Source of the DNA: Aquimarina atlantica
GTDB taxonomy: Bacteria > Bacteroidota > Bacteroidia > Flavobacteriales > Flavobacteriaceae
DNA length: 64,000 nucleotides
Reading direction: 5' to 3'
Assembly (NCBI RefSeq): GCF_000626715.1
Contig: NZ_AQRA01000007.1
Location: 186,001 to 250,000, forward strand
Position numbers and translations under genes: made by a program. The notes beneath the pieces were generated by a model. It was not told the origin of the DNA, did no database searches, and saw nothing but the letters and a program-made list of their open reading frames with translations. How positions within the stretch are numbered: position 1 is the first letter of the stretch; each line of letters starts with the position of its first letter. Positions 16,805 to 25,081 of the stretch are shown piece by piece.

Positions 16805-17665
16805 ATGAAAAATTTTAAAACCTTTGCAGTAGTATTTACTGCAGCTACATTATCAGTTTTTACATCATGTGAAAAAGAATCTTCAGAAGATGTAATAGAT
16901 CAGTCATCACAAGAAATCTCAAAAGATGTTTTAAACAAAATCTCTGAATTACATTTTAACCCTAATGGTGTCGAAAAAATAACTTTGAACGATATCAATG
17001 GAACCCAAAAAACGGTATATAAGATTGAAGATGATATTCTTTTTACCGAAAACCAATTAATGAAAACAGGTCTTTATGGTGGTATTCAAAACAAACAATA
17101 TAGAACAAATAATACCGTGACGGCCACTAATGTTATTCGTGTAGTAGGGTATAATGGTAATAATCAGTTTGGGTTAAGTGCAACAGCGCAAACTGGTCTT
17201 CGTTATGCAGTTGACAATTATAATAATGAAAATCTTGATATTAGATTCGAGTTGTCATTTGGTACAAATTGGGGACCTAATGATATTTTAGTATTTGTAC
17301 AGGATGGTTTTGCTAGAGATGATAGATTTCCTGCTGGGATAGCTGGCTTTCCAAGTAACGGATTTCCTTTTAATAGGGTAAGAATTAACACGACAGCAAG
17401 TACAACACAAACTGATCAACAATTAGAGCATTTATTGGCTCACGAAATTGGTCACTGTATTGGATTTAGACATACAGATTGGGATACCAGAAAGAGTTGT
17501 GGAGAGAATAATAATGAAGGTGCAGGTAACGATGGTCTTGTATTTATTCCTGGTACAGCAGGTCCTGGAGGAGATGATGATTCTATAATGAATGCTTGTT
17601 ATCCTGCAAATACCGATGGAGAATGGAGTAATTTGGATAGAGTAGCTCTTAATTTTCTGTATTAG
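16805..17665 (+). CDS. M57-family zinc metalloprotease lipoprotein (paralogue 2)
   Basis: A 286-aa protein of exactly the same length as the 12871-13731 product and highly similar to it. Lipobox VFTSC (Cys22), zinc site HEIGHCIGFRH, and Met-turn SIMNACYPANTDGEW are all present. Differences cluster in the N-terminal 60 residues and around residues 180-195 (a D-rich DGFARDDRFPA replaces DNSINPDPNRSA). The upstream phased repeats suggest control by the adjacent LytTR system; paralogue 1 lacks a clear copy of these repeats. A strong terminator follows. Confidence 0.88.
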   Translation: MKNFKTFAVVFTAATLSVFTSCEKESSEDVIDQSSQEISKDVLNKISELHFNPNGVEKITLNDINGTQKTVYKIEDDILFTENQLMKTGLYGGIQNKQYRTNNTVTATNVIRVVGYNGNNQFGLSATAQTGLRYAVDNYNNENLDIRFELSFGTNWGPNDILVFVQDGFARDDRFPAGIAGFPSNGFPFNRVRINTTASTTQTDQQLEHLLAHEIGHCIGFRHTDWDTRKSCGENNNEGAGNDGLVFIPGTAGPGGDDDSIMNACYPANTDGEWSNLDRVALNFLY

Positions 17666-17731
17666 AAAAATTTAGCAAGGCTAGTTGTATACCCCTTGAC
17701 TTACTTGCTAATATATAGAGCTATATTATCA

Positions 17732-17759
17732 AATAGCATCCTGAAATATGGATGCTATT
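17732..17759 (+). terminator. terminator after the second M57 gene
   Basis: A 10-bp stem AATAGCATCC / GGATGCTATT followed by TTTTTTTT. Confidence 0.85.
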
Positions 17760-17813
17760 TTTTTTGAGAAAAGTTTTTATATAATAGTATCTTCGCAGAC
17801 AAAATTAAAATTT

Positions 17814-18767
17814 ATGGTTGCCAGTATACTATACGTTATTATAGGACTAGTACTTCTTGTGGTAGGAGGAGAATTTTTAGTAAGATCTTCTGTTGCACTT
17901 TCGTTCAGGCTTAAATTGTCTCGTATGGTTATTGGGCTAACCGTAGTTTCTTTTGCTACTTCTGCTCCAGAACTATTGGTAAGTATTCAGGCAGCATTAG
18001 ACGGATTGTCTGATATATCTTTAGGTAATGTAATTGGATCTAATATCGCTAATATTGGTTTGGTATTAGGTATTACTGCTATAATAGGTCCTTTGGCTAT
18101 CGATAAGGATTTTTATAAATTCAATTGGCCGGTAATGGTATTGTTATCATTTGTGTTGTATCTCTTTTTGCAAAATGATGCAATTTTAACTCAGTTAGAG
18201 GGACTTGTGTTGTTATTATCTTTAATTGTTTATTTATTCCTCTTGATTCGAAGAGCTAGAAAATCTTCTGATACTGCATTAGAAGAAGTAGATGATTCTC
18301 TTCAGAAAACATCTAATTTTAAAATTATAGTTTGGTTACTCATCGGTGGGGCTGCATTGTATTTTGGTTCAGAATTATTGGTGAGCGGGGCAGAAACCAT
18401 TGCCAAAAAAATGGGCGTTAGCGAAGGTGTAATAGCAGTTACTCTTATTGCAGTGGGAACTAGTGTTCCAGAATTAGCTGCATCCGTTATCGCAGCCCTT
18501 AAACAAGAGAAAGCAATATCACTAGGAAATCTTATCGGATCTAATATTTTTAATATTGCTTCGGTATTAGGAATAACTTCATTAATTCAGCCTATAGCAG
18601 TAAAAGATGGAACACTAATGAATGTAAATATTTATTGGATGCTTGGTTTTGCTATGATTTTACTTCCATTGGCATTTATACCTAAAAAAATGATCCTTGG
18701 GCGCCCGAAAGGATTATTAATTTTTGCAGCATATTGCATTTTTATTGCAATGGTTTTTATAGAGTAA
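17814..18767 (+). CDS. calcium/sodium antiporter (YrbG/CaxA family)
   Basis: A 317-aa inner-membrane cation exchanger with two homologous halves, each carrying the alpha-repeat signature: TVVSFATSAPELLVSIQAAL with GNVIGSNIANIGLVLG in the first and AVGTSVPELAASVIAAL with GNLIGSNIFNIASVLG in the second. About ten transmembrane segments are seen. It likely exchanges Ca2+ for Na+ (or K+). The start at 17814 (MVASILYVIIG) is preferred: the longer frame beginning at 17748 would start inside the preceding terminator. Confidence 0.92.
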   Translation: MVASILYVIIGLVLLVVGGEFLVRSSVALSFRLKLSRMVIGLTVVSFATSAPELLVSIQAALDGLSDISLGNVIGSNIANIGLVLGITAIIGPLAIDKDFYKFNWPVMVLLSFVLYLFLQNDAILTQLEGLVLLLSLIVYLFLLIRRARKSSDTALEEVDDSLQKTSNFKIIVWLLIGGAALYFGSELLVSGAETIAKKMGVSEGVIAVTLIAVGTSVPELAASVIAALKQEKAISLGNLIGSNIFNIASVLGITSLIQPIAVKDGTLMNVNIYWMLGFAMILLPLAFIPKKMILGRPKGLLIFAAYCIFIAMVFIE

Positions 18768-18922
18768 ACCATAGACGTAAACTGAAATTATATCTGTTGA
18801 AAAAGCAGATGTATAATGATACCTCTTACCACCTATCCCGCGTATTTACCATTCGTCATAATTTGAATTATTATATAGAGGGATTGGTATATTTTTGATC
18901 ATAAATCAAAAAGAAACTCATT

Positions 18923-19387
18923 ATGGTGTCATTGGTTAAATGGATAATCGGATTGTTACTAGCTTTTCTTTCTCAAATTATAAATGCACAGGAGATTACC
19001 GGAATTTGGAATGGAGCAATTAAGGTTCAGGGAACCGAGCTTCCTGTCATTTTTAAAATTAAAAAAGAAGGGGATACCTATATATCTACTTTAAAAAGCC
19101 CAAAACAATCAGATCAACAACAGTTTTTGTCGAATGTAAAAACTCTTATATTAGCAATTGGCAGAGGTGAAGATTATCAGGTGATACCTGATCTTAACTT
19201 AACGAGAATCGAGAGTATTCTAAAAAAATCTGGAAATAAGGATGTAACGATAAATGAAATTGAAGGCCTAAATCATTTATTTCAGATGGTAAAGACTGGT
19301 TCAGCATCTTAGTATCCTAATGTTAAAGAAACTTTTGTTCCTGAAGCAATGCAAATAATAAGTGAATGGATTCTAAAACGATTCTAA
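18923..19387 (+). pseudogene. decayed alpha/beta hydrolase, internal deletion plus premature stop
   Basis: The open frame 18923-19312 encodes 129 aa: a signal peptide and the N-terminal module ITGIWNGAIKVQGTELPVIF of a Bacteroidetes secreted alpha/beta hydrolase family, then an abrupt jump after KQSDQQQ to the extreme C-terminal part (VKTLILAIGRGEDYQV, EGLNHLFQ with the catalytic His). The whole nucleophile-bearing core is missing. After a TAG at 19310-19312 the same frame continues with YPNVKETFVPEAMQIISEWI to TAA at 19385, which is the expected family ending. So there are two lesions: an in-frame deletion of roughly 300 codons and a nonsense codon. Confidence 0.75.
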
Positions 19388-19447
19388 TTTTTTAAAATTA
19401 GATAATTGATAAGTAATTATGATAATTGTGATAAATAATATAACAGT

Positions 19448-20506
19448 TTGAATGCATTAAAAATTTCAAAAAAGAACTGGTTTTGGATTTTACAACTTTT
19501 AGGTTGGGGGATGCCTGGTTGTCTCATTGTGTATACAAAATTTAACTACGAAAAATCATTATCTCATACCTATATTATTTCAGAAGCGGCCTTATTTACC
19601 AGTGCAGGAATAGTATTCTCTTCGTTTTTGTGGTTATTAATTAGAAATAAAATTTTCATAGAAACTATAAATGTTAAGATAATCATTAGGATACTTTTGA
19701 CCTACCTGTTAATGTGTTTGGCAATGACAATATTTGTAGAGGTTTTGGTGTATTTGTTATATGTAAATATCGAAAACAAAGAGTTAGATAGATCTTTTAA
19801 TGATTATATGCTCAACTTTGTCAATATTTCTGTGATCTTATTTTTTTGGCTTATTCTTTATTTCTCAATCAATTCGATTCTAAGAGCTCAAAAAGGAAAA
19901 GTAGAAGGACTGCAATTAAAGAGTATATTAAGGGAGTCTCAACTTAACACACTTAAAGGTCAAATTAATCCTCATTTTATGTTTAACAGTCTTAATAATA
20001 TTAGGGCGTTAATGTTAGAAGATGTATATAAGTCCCGAGAAATGATTACCAAGTTATCTGAGTTATTAAGGTATTCGTTAAATAGTAATAAAGTAGATAA
20101 GATAACTCTTGAAGAAGAAATTGAGATCGTTAATAATTATATCGAATTGTCAAAGATTCAATTAGAAAAGCGGTTGCGGTATCACGAAGAAATTGGAGAG
20201 GGTATATTGGATATAGAAATCCCTCCTATGTTAATTCAAATGTTGATAGAAAATGCTATAAAACATGGAATCTCTGATCAAATTGGGGGTGGAGTTGTAT
20301 CTTTAAAAATAAAAAAAGAAAATAACGACTTACAAATTGAAGTGTATAATACAGGAGTGTTAAAAGAAAGTAGATCTACTACAAAAATTGGACTTCAGAA
20401 TATTTCAGAAAGATTACGATTATTGTATGGTACAACATCCTCCTTTGAGTTGAAAGAAGAGAATCAAGAAGTAGTTGCCAGAATAAAAATACCATTAGAT
20501 GAATAA
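19448..20506 (+). CDS. LytS/YehU-type sensor histidine kinase
   Basis: A 352-aa membrane kinase with four N-terminal transmembrane helices (residues about 10-145), a short coiled coil, the His_kinase motif GQINPHFMFNSLNNIRA, and an HATPase module (PPMLIQMLIENAIKHGI, GLQNISERLRLLYG). The start appears to be TTG at 19448; a neighbouring ATG at 19452 is out of frame. It overlaps the following LytTR regulator by 8 nt. It has no periplasmic sensor domain, so the signal is probably sensed in or near the membrane. Confidence 0.9.
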   Translation: MNALKISKKNWFWILQLLGWGMPGCLIVYTKFNYEKSLSHTYIISEAALFTSAGIVFSSFLWLLIRNKIFIETINVKIIIRILLTYLLMCLAMTIFVEVLVYLLYVNIENKELDRSFNDYMLNFVNISVILFFWLILYFSINSILRAQKGKVEGLQLKSILRESQLNTLKGQINPHFMFNSLNNIRALMLEDVYKSREMITKLSELLRYSLNSNKVDKITLEEEIEIVNNYIELSKIQLEKRLRYHEEIGEGILDIEIPPMLIQMLIENAIKHGISDQIGGGVVSLKIKKENNDLQIEVYNTGVLKESRSTTKIGLQNISERLRLLYGTTSSFELKEENQEVVARIKIPLDE

Positions 20507-21221
20507 TACTGCAGTTATTGTTGAAGATTCGCGTTTGGCACGTAATGAGTTAAAGGAGTTACTTAAAAAATACCCTTCGGTAAAGATTATTGGCGAAGCC
20601 GAAAATGTAGATCAGGGATATGAGCTTATAACAAGTACAAATCCGGATATTTTATTTCTGGATATTAATATGCCAGAAAAAAATGGTTTTGATTTATTAG
20701 AAATGTTAGACCAAGTGCCTTTGGTTGTTTTTACAACTGCTTATGATGAGTATGCTATTAAGTCGTTTGAATATAATGCGTTTGATTATTTATTGAAACC
20801 AATTAATGAAGATAGATTTTCTAAGACAATAGAAAAAATACAGAAAACCATTGAAGAGAAGAAAGCCTCTGAGTCAAAAGAAAAGTTGTCAGAAACCAGT
20901 CAGATTTTTATTAAAGAAGGAGAAAAATGCTGGTTAGTAACGATATCAGATATACAACTTTTTGAAGTAGTCGGAAACTATACAAGGGTATACTTTGATC
21001 AAGAGGCTCCATTAATTTATAAATCTCTAAATCAAATAGAGCAAAAACTTCCTGCAAAGATCTTTTTTAGAGCCAATAGACAGCAAATCATTAATCTCAA
21101 CTATATAGAAAAGGTTGTTCCGTGGTTTAATGGTAAATTAAAAGTCGCTATGGGTTCTGGTGTAGAGATAGAGATATCGAGAAGGCAATCCATAAAATTT
21201 AGAGAACAGTTAGGATTATAG
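20499..21221 (+). CDS. LytTR-family response regulator
   Basis: A 240-aa regulator: receiver domain with IVEDS, phosphoacceptor Asp in PDILFLDINMPEKNGF and Lys of YLLKPINE, then a LytTR DNA-binding domain (IFIKEGEKCWLVTISDIQLFEVVGNYT, FFRANRQQIINLNYI). It overlaps the upstream kinase and is followed by a strong terminator, so the operon is just these two genes. Targets are not evident; no LytTR-type repeat pair was found in the neighbouring glutamine synthetase or curli promoters. Confidence 0.92.
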   Translation: MNNTAVIVEDSRLARNELKELLKKYPSVKIIGEAENVDQGYELITSTNPDILFLDINMPEKNGFDLLEMLDQVPLVVFTTAYDEYAIKSFEYNAFDYLLKPINEDRFSKTIEKIQKTIEEKKASESKEKLSETSQIFIKEGEKCWLVTISDIQLFEVVGNYTRVYFDQEAPLIYKSLNQIEQKLPAKIFFRANRQQIINLNYIEKVVPWFNGKLKVAMGSGVEIEISRRQSIKFREQLGL

Positions 21222-21235
21222 TATATATAATACTA

Positions 21236-21270
21236 AAAAACACCTTTAGAGACATTCTAAAGGTGTTTTT
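21236..21270. terminator. bidirectional terminator between the LytTR operon and GSII
   Basis: Stem CACCTTTAGA / TCTAAAGGTG with loop GACAT, flanked by AAAAAA and TTTTT. Confidence 0.85.
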
Positions 21271-21314
21271 GGTGTTTAACCAACTTGGTTAGTTAAGTTA
21301 CATACAATAAATTA

Positions 21315-22340
21315 TTATGCCATTACTGATGCAACATCTGCAGTTTTAACAGTAGTTACAATTCTAGCAGCAATTTTATATGGATCACCGTTAGAAGCAG
21401 GTCTACGATCTTCTAACCAGCCTTTCCATCCTTTTTCTACAGTAATAATAGGAATCCTTATAGATGCTCCTCTATCTGATACTCCATAAGAGAATTCGTG
21501 TATAGACTGCGTTTCGTGCTCACCAGTTAATCGTTGATCATTAAACTCACCATATACAGCAATGTGTTCTTTGGTAACAGGTCTAAATGCTTCGCAAATA
21601 GTTTCATAAACTTCTTTAGAACCACAAGTTCTTAATACTTCGTTAGAAAAGTTAGCATGCATACCAGAACCATTCCAGTCTCCTTTAATAGGTTTTGGGT
21701 GATATTCAATATAATATCCATAATGTTCGGTAAGGCGATCTAATAAATAACGAGCTACCCATATTTCATCTCCAGCTTTTTTAGCTCCTTTGGCGAATAA
21801 TTGAAATTCCCACTGTCCACTCGCAACTTCCTGGTTAATTCCTTCAAAATTAAGTCCTGCGGCAATACATAGATCAGCATGTTCTTCAACAAAATCTCTA
21901 CCATGTGTATTTTTACCTCCTACAGAACAATAATACATCCCTTGTGGGCCAGGGTAACCACCAACAGGAAACCCTAATGGTAATTGTGTTTTAGAATCCA
22001 TAATAAAGTATTCTTGCTCAAAACCAAACCAAAAATCATTATCATCATCATCGATTGTTGCTCGTGCATTAGATTCGTGAGGAGTTCCATCAGAATTTAA
22101 AACTTCTGTCATTACCAGGTATCCATTTTTTCTTGCAGGATCAGGATATATAGCAACAGGTTTTAATAAACAGTCAGAAGAACCACCTTCTGCTTGTTTT
22201 GTAGAACTACCATCAAAAGACCACATTGGGCAATCTTCAAGCTTTCCACTAAAATTTTCTTCAATTTTTGTTTTACTTCTTAAGTTAGCAGTTGGTTTGT
22301 AACCATCTAGCCAAATGTATTCTAATTTAGCTTTACTCAT
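21315..22340 (-). CDS. glutamine synthetase type II (eukaryote-like)
   Basis: A 341-aa GSII: ATP-dependent condensation of glutamate and ammonia. Length and motifs match GSII rather than the 470-aa GSI: YIWLDGYKPTANLRSKTK at the N-terminus (beta-grasp), WSFDGSSTKQAEG, the catalytic FWFGFEQEYFIMD, GDWNGSGMHANFSN, and the RIPI substrate loop (GASIRIPIITVEKGW). It lies divergently from a GSIII gene. No adenylylation tyrosine region of GSI is present, so control is probably transcriptional; a perfect palindrome covers the -33 element. Confidence 0.95.
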   Translation of the reverse strand: MSKAKLEYIWLDGYKPTANLRSKTKIEENFSGKLEDCPMWSFDGSSTKQAEGGSSDCLLKPVAIYPDPARKNGYLVMTEVLNSDGTPHESNARATIDDDDNDFWFGFEQEYFIMDSKTQLPLGFPVGGYPGPQGMYYCSVGGKNTHGRDFVEEHADLCIAAGLNFEGINQEVASGQWEFQLFAKGAKKAGDEIWVARYLLDRLTEHYGYYIEYHPKPIKGDWNGSGMHANFSNEVLRTCGSKEVYETICEAFRPVTKEHIAVYGEFNDQRLTGEHETQSIHEFSYGVSDRGASIRIPIITVEKGWKGWLEDRRPASNGDPYKIAARIVTTVKTADVASVMA

Positions 22341-22375
22341 AATTAATACTTTATAAATTGAATTATTATAAGGTT

Positions 22376-22407
22376 CAAAATTAGTTTTTATTTTGGTATT
22401 ACCAAAA
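22376..22407 (-). promoter_or_regulatory. GSII promoter with palindromic operator
   Basis: On the minus strand TTG (22403-22405), exactly 19 nt, then TAATTTTG (22376-22383). The -33 element lies inside TTTTGGTATTACCAAAA (22391-22407), a perfect 8-bp dyad about one central base, so a bound regulator would block or contact RNA polymerase. Confidence 0.7.
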
Positions 22408-22447
22408 AAATAGGGGGTCTATAATTATATTTTCAATAAATTTTATT

Positions 22448-22473
22448 AATACCCTGTTTTTTTAGGGGGTATT
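22448..22473. promoter_or_regulatory. AATACCC/GGGTATT inverted repeat between the GS genes
   Basis: Arms AATACCC (22448-22454) and GGGTATT (22467-22473) enclose a T-run. A related half, AATAGGGGGT, occurs at 22409-22418. The element lies about 60 bp upstream of the GSIII -7 box. Confidence 0.4.
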
Positions 22474-22532
22474 TTAAAAAATTATTAATTTTGAAATAAA
22501 ATATTTTTTATATTATCAATAGAAACTTCTTT

Positions 22533-22540
22533 TATCTTTG
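22533..22540 (+). promoter_or_regulatory. GSIII promoter -7 element
   Basis: TATCTTTG matches TAnnTTTG, 18 nt before the chosen ATG; no clear TTG is present at -33, which suggests an activator-dependent promoter. Confidence 0.5.
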
Positions 22541-22558
22541 TATAAAACTCACTTAATT

Positions 22559-24745
22559 ATGTCAACACTCAGATTTCAAGCTCTTAAAGAGACCTTACAT
22601 CGTAAACCTGTAATAGTTACAGAAACAGAACGTCGATCTGTATTATTTGGTAACAATGTATTTAATCAAACAACAATGCTTCAGTATCTTACCAAAGATG
22701 CTTATAGTAGTGTAATGGATGCCATAGAACATGGTTCTAAAATTGATCGCAAGATTGCTGATCAAATTTCATCGGCGATGAAAGAATGGGCACTTTCTAA
22801 AGGTGTAACTCATTATACGCATTGGTTTCAGCCATTAACAGGAGCAACAGCAGAAAAACATGATGCCTTTTTTGAGACCATTGGTAATGGACAGGCAATC
22901 GAAAAATTTGGAGGAGGACAACTGGTACAACAAGAGCCAGATGCATCTTCTTTTCCTAATGGAGGGATTCGTAATACCTTTGAAGCTAGGGGGTATACAG
23001 CATGGGACCCTACTTCTCCTGCTTTTATTTATGGTACTACATTATGTATTCCTACCGTTTTTGTCGCTTATACGGGGGAGGCTCTTGATTATAAAACACC
23101 GCTATTAAGAGCTTTGCAGGCTGTCGATAATGCTGCAACAGCAGTTGCCAAATATTTTGATAAGAATGTTAAGAAAGTAAATGCGTCTTTGGGTTGGGAA
23201 CAAGAGTATTTTTTAATTGATAGTGCATTGGCATATTCCAGACCCGATATAGTAATGACGGGTAGAACACTTCTTGGTCATTCTGCGGCAAAAGGACAAC
23301 AACTAGATGATCATTATTTCGGAAGTATTCCTACAAGAGCTTTGGATTATATGAGAGATTTGGAAACAGAATGTATGCTGTTGGGGATTCCGGTAAAAAC
23401 ACGTCATAACGAGGTAGCTCCCAATCAATTTGAGTTAGCTCCTATATTTGAAGAAACTAATCTTGCTGTAGATCACAATTCCTTACTTATGGACGTTATG
23501 GATAAAGTAGCGGCAAGACATCACCTAACGGTACTTTTACACGAGAAACCTTTTGCTGGTGTAAATGGATCTGGAAAACACAATAACTGGTCTTTGGCAA
23601 CAAATACTGGTGTAAATTTATTAGGCCCGGGGAAAACTCCTATGAGTAATCTTCAGTTTTTAACTTTTTTCATCAATACTATTAAAGCTATTAATGAAAA
23701 TGAAGAATTAATGAGAGCGGGTATTGCTTCGGCCAGTAATGATCACCGCCTTGGGGCTAATGAAGCACCACCGGCTATTATGTCTGTATTTATAGGAGAA
23801 CAATTAACAGCTGTGCTTAAAGAATTAGAAGGCGTTACTAATGGAAAACTGTCTCCGCAAGAAAAAACAGATCTTAAATTAAATGTAGTAGGGAAAATAC
23901 CAGAGATTTTATTAGATAATACAGATCGTAATAGAACTTCTCCTTTTGCTTTTACAGGAAATAAGTTTGAATTTAGAGCCGTAGGGTCTAAAGCAAATTG
24001 TGCTAATCCAATGACAATTCTTAACACTATCGTAGCAAAACAGCTAGTAGATTTTAAGAAAGAAGTTGATGCATTGATTGATAAAAAAGGACTCAAAAAA
24101 GATGAGGCAATATTTAATGTACTAAGAGAGTATATAAAGCAATCCAAAAATATTCTTTTTGAAGGAAATGGATATGGTGAGGAATGGGAAAAAGAAGCTA
24201 AGAAGAGAGGGTTAAGTAATAATAAAACTACTCCCGAAGCACTAAAAGCTAAAGTTTCTAAGAAAAACCTGGAACTTTTTGAGCAAATGGGAGTAATGAA
24301 TAAGGTTGAAGCCGAAGCTCGTTATGAAATTGAAGTAGAAGAGTATGTATTAAGAATTCAAATAGAAGGTAGAGTACTTGGAGATATTGCTCGAAACCAT
24401 GTGATTCCGACTGCAATACGATACCAAAATATGTTAATCAATAATGTATCAGGATTAAAAGAACTATATGGTAAAGATTTTAAAAAATATGCAAAGGAAC
24501 AGATGGAAATTATAGAAGAGATTTCTGGGCATATTGGTAAAATCAATGCAAAGGTTAGTGAAATGACTGAAGCACGTAAAAAAGCAAATAAACTTGAAGA
24601 CCTAGAGAAAAAAGCTTCGAGTTATTGTGATAAAGTAAAACCTCTGTTTGATGAAATTAGATATAGTTGTGATAAATTAGAGTTACTTGTAGATGATGAA
24701 TTGTGGCCGTTAACAAAGTATAGAGAATTGCTTTTTACAAGATAA
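22559..24745 (+). CDS. glnN: glutamine synthetase type III
   Basis: A 728-aa GSIII, the large dodecameric form typical of Bacteroidetes and cyanobacteria. Diagnostic stretches are the N-terminal FGNNVFNQTTM, HYTHWFQPLTGATAEKHDAF, SLGWEQEYFLID, KTRHNEVAPNQFELAPIFEE, KPFAGVNGSGKHNNWS and NRTSPFAFTGNKFEFRAVGS. ATG at 22559 is chosen because the product then begins MSTLRFQALKE; a frame start 7 codons upstream would lie at the predicted transcript start. Divergent from GSII, so the cell holds two ammonia-assimilating synthetases under one regulatory region. Confidence 0.95.
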   Translation: MSTLRFQALKETLHRKPVIVTETERRSVLFGNNVFNQTTMLQYLTKDAYSSVMDAIEHGSKIDRKIADQISSAMKEWALSKGVTHYTHWFQPLTGATAEKHDAFFETIGNGQAIEKFGGGQLVQQEPDASSFPNGGIRNTFEARGYTAWDPTSPAFIYGTTLCIPTVFVAYTGEALDYKTPLLRALQAVDNAATAVAKYFDKNVKKVNASLGWEQEYFLIDSALAYSRPDIVMTGRTLLGHSAAKGQQLDDHYFGSIPTRALDYMRDLETECMLLGIPVKTRHNEVAPNQFELAPIFEETNLAVDHNSLLMDVMDKVAARHHLTVLLHEKPFAGVNGSGKHNNWSLATNTGVNLLGPGKTPMSNLQFLTFFINTIKAINENEELMRAGIASASNDHRLGANEAPPAIMSVFIGEQLTAVLKELEGVTNGKLSPQEKTDLKLNVVGKIPEILLDNTDRNRTSPFAFTGNKFEFRAVGSKANCANPMTILNTIVAKQLVDFKKEVDALIDKKGLKKDEAIFNVLREYIKQSKNILFEGNGYGEEWEKEAKKRGLSNNKTTPEALKAKVSKKNLELFEQMGVMNKVEAEARYEIEVEEYVLRIQIEGRVLGDIARNHVIPTAIRYQNMLINNVSGLKELYGKDFKKYAKEQMEIIEEISGHIGKINAKVSEMTEARKKANKLEDLEKKASSYCDKVKPLFDEIRYSCDKLELLVDDELWPLTKYRELLFTR

Positions 24746-24814
24746 GTAAGAATTAACCTACGATTTGTTTTTCGATGAAATTTTAGCAAAAAAATCATAT
24801 TTGATAAACCCTTT

Positions 24815-24848
24815 AAAAACCATAGAAATTTAAATTTCTATGGTTTTT
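24815..24848 (+). terminator. terminator of GSIII
   Basis: A perfect 17-bp inverted repeat AAAAACCATAGAAATTT / AAATTTCTATGGTTTTT followed by more T. Confidence 0.85.
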
Positions 24849-24910
24849 TTGCATGTATTTCGTCGAATAGTTGGGGAATTGATAATAATAGCTTTAATAT
24901 TTTCCTAAAT

Positions 24911-24942
24911 TTGATAATGTCAAAATGGTCGTCATACTTTTG
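24911..24942 (+). promoter_or_regulatory. candidate promoter of the curli operon
   Basis: TTG (24911-24913), 21 nt, TACTTTTG (24935-24942). It would give a leader of about 130 nt before the csgA-like start, beginning near a C-rich TATACCCCCCAGG. The rest of 24849-25081 shows no gene. Confidence 0.55.
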
Positions 24943-25081
24943 ATTATACCCCCCAGGTCCCAAAATATATTTGTTTTATTGAATAATAATAGAGGTTAGA
25001 TTTTTCTGATCTTTATTGTTCTTGTGCTGTAAAATTTTAAGGAAAGTAACTCAATTTAATCACTTTTAATATATATTACGT

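Noticed and set aside
24849-25081. LytTR binding repeats upstream of the curli operon
   Set aside because: No pair of matching half-sites with 12-13 nt spacing was found, so control by the nearby LytTR regulator is not claimed.
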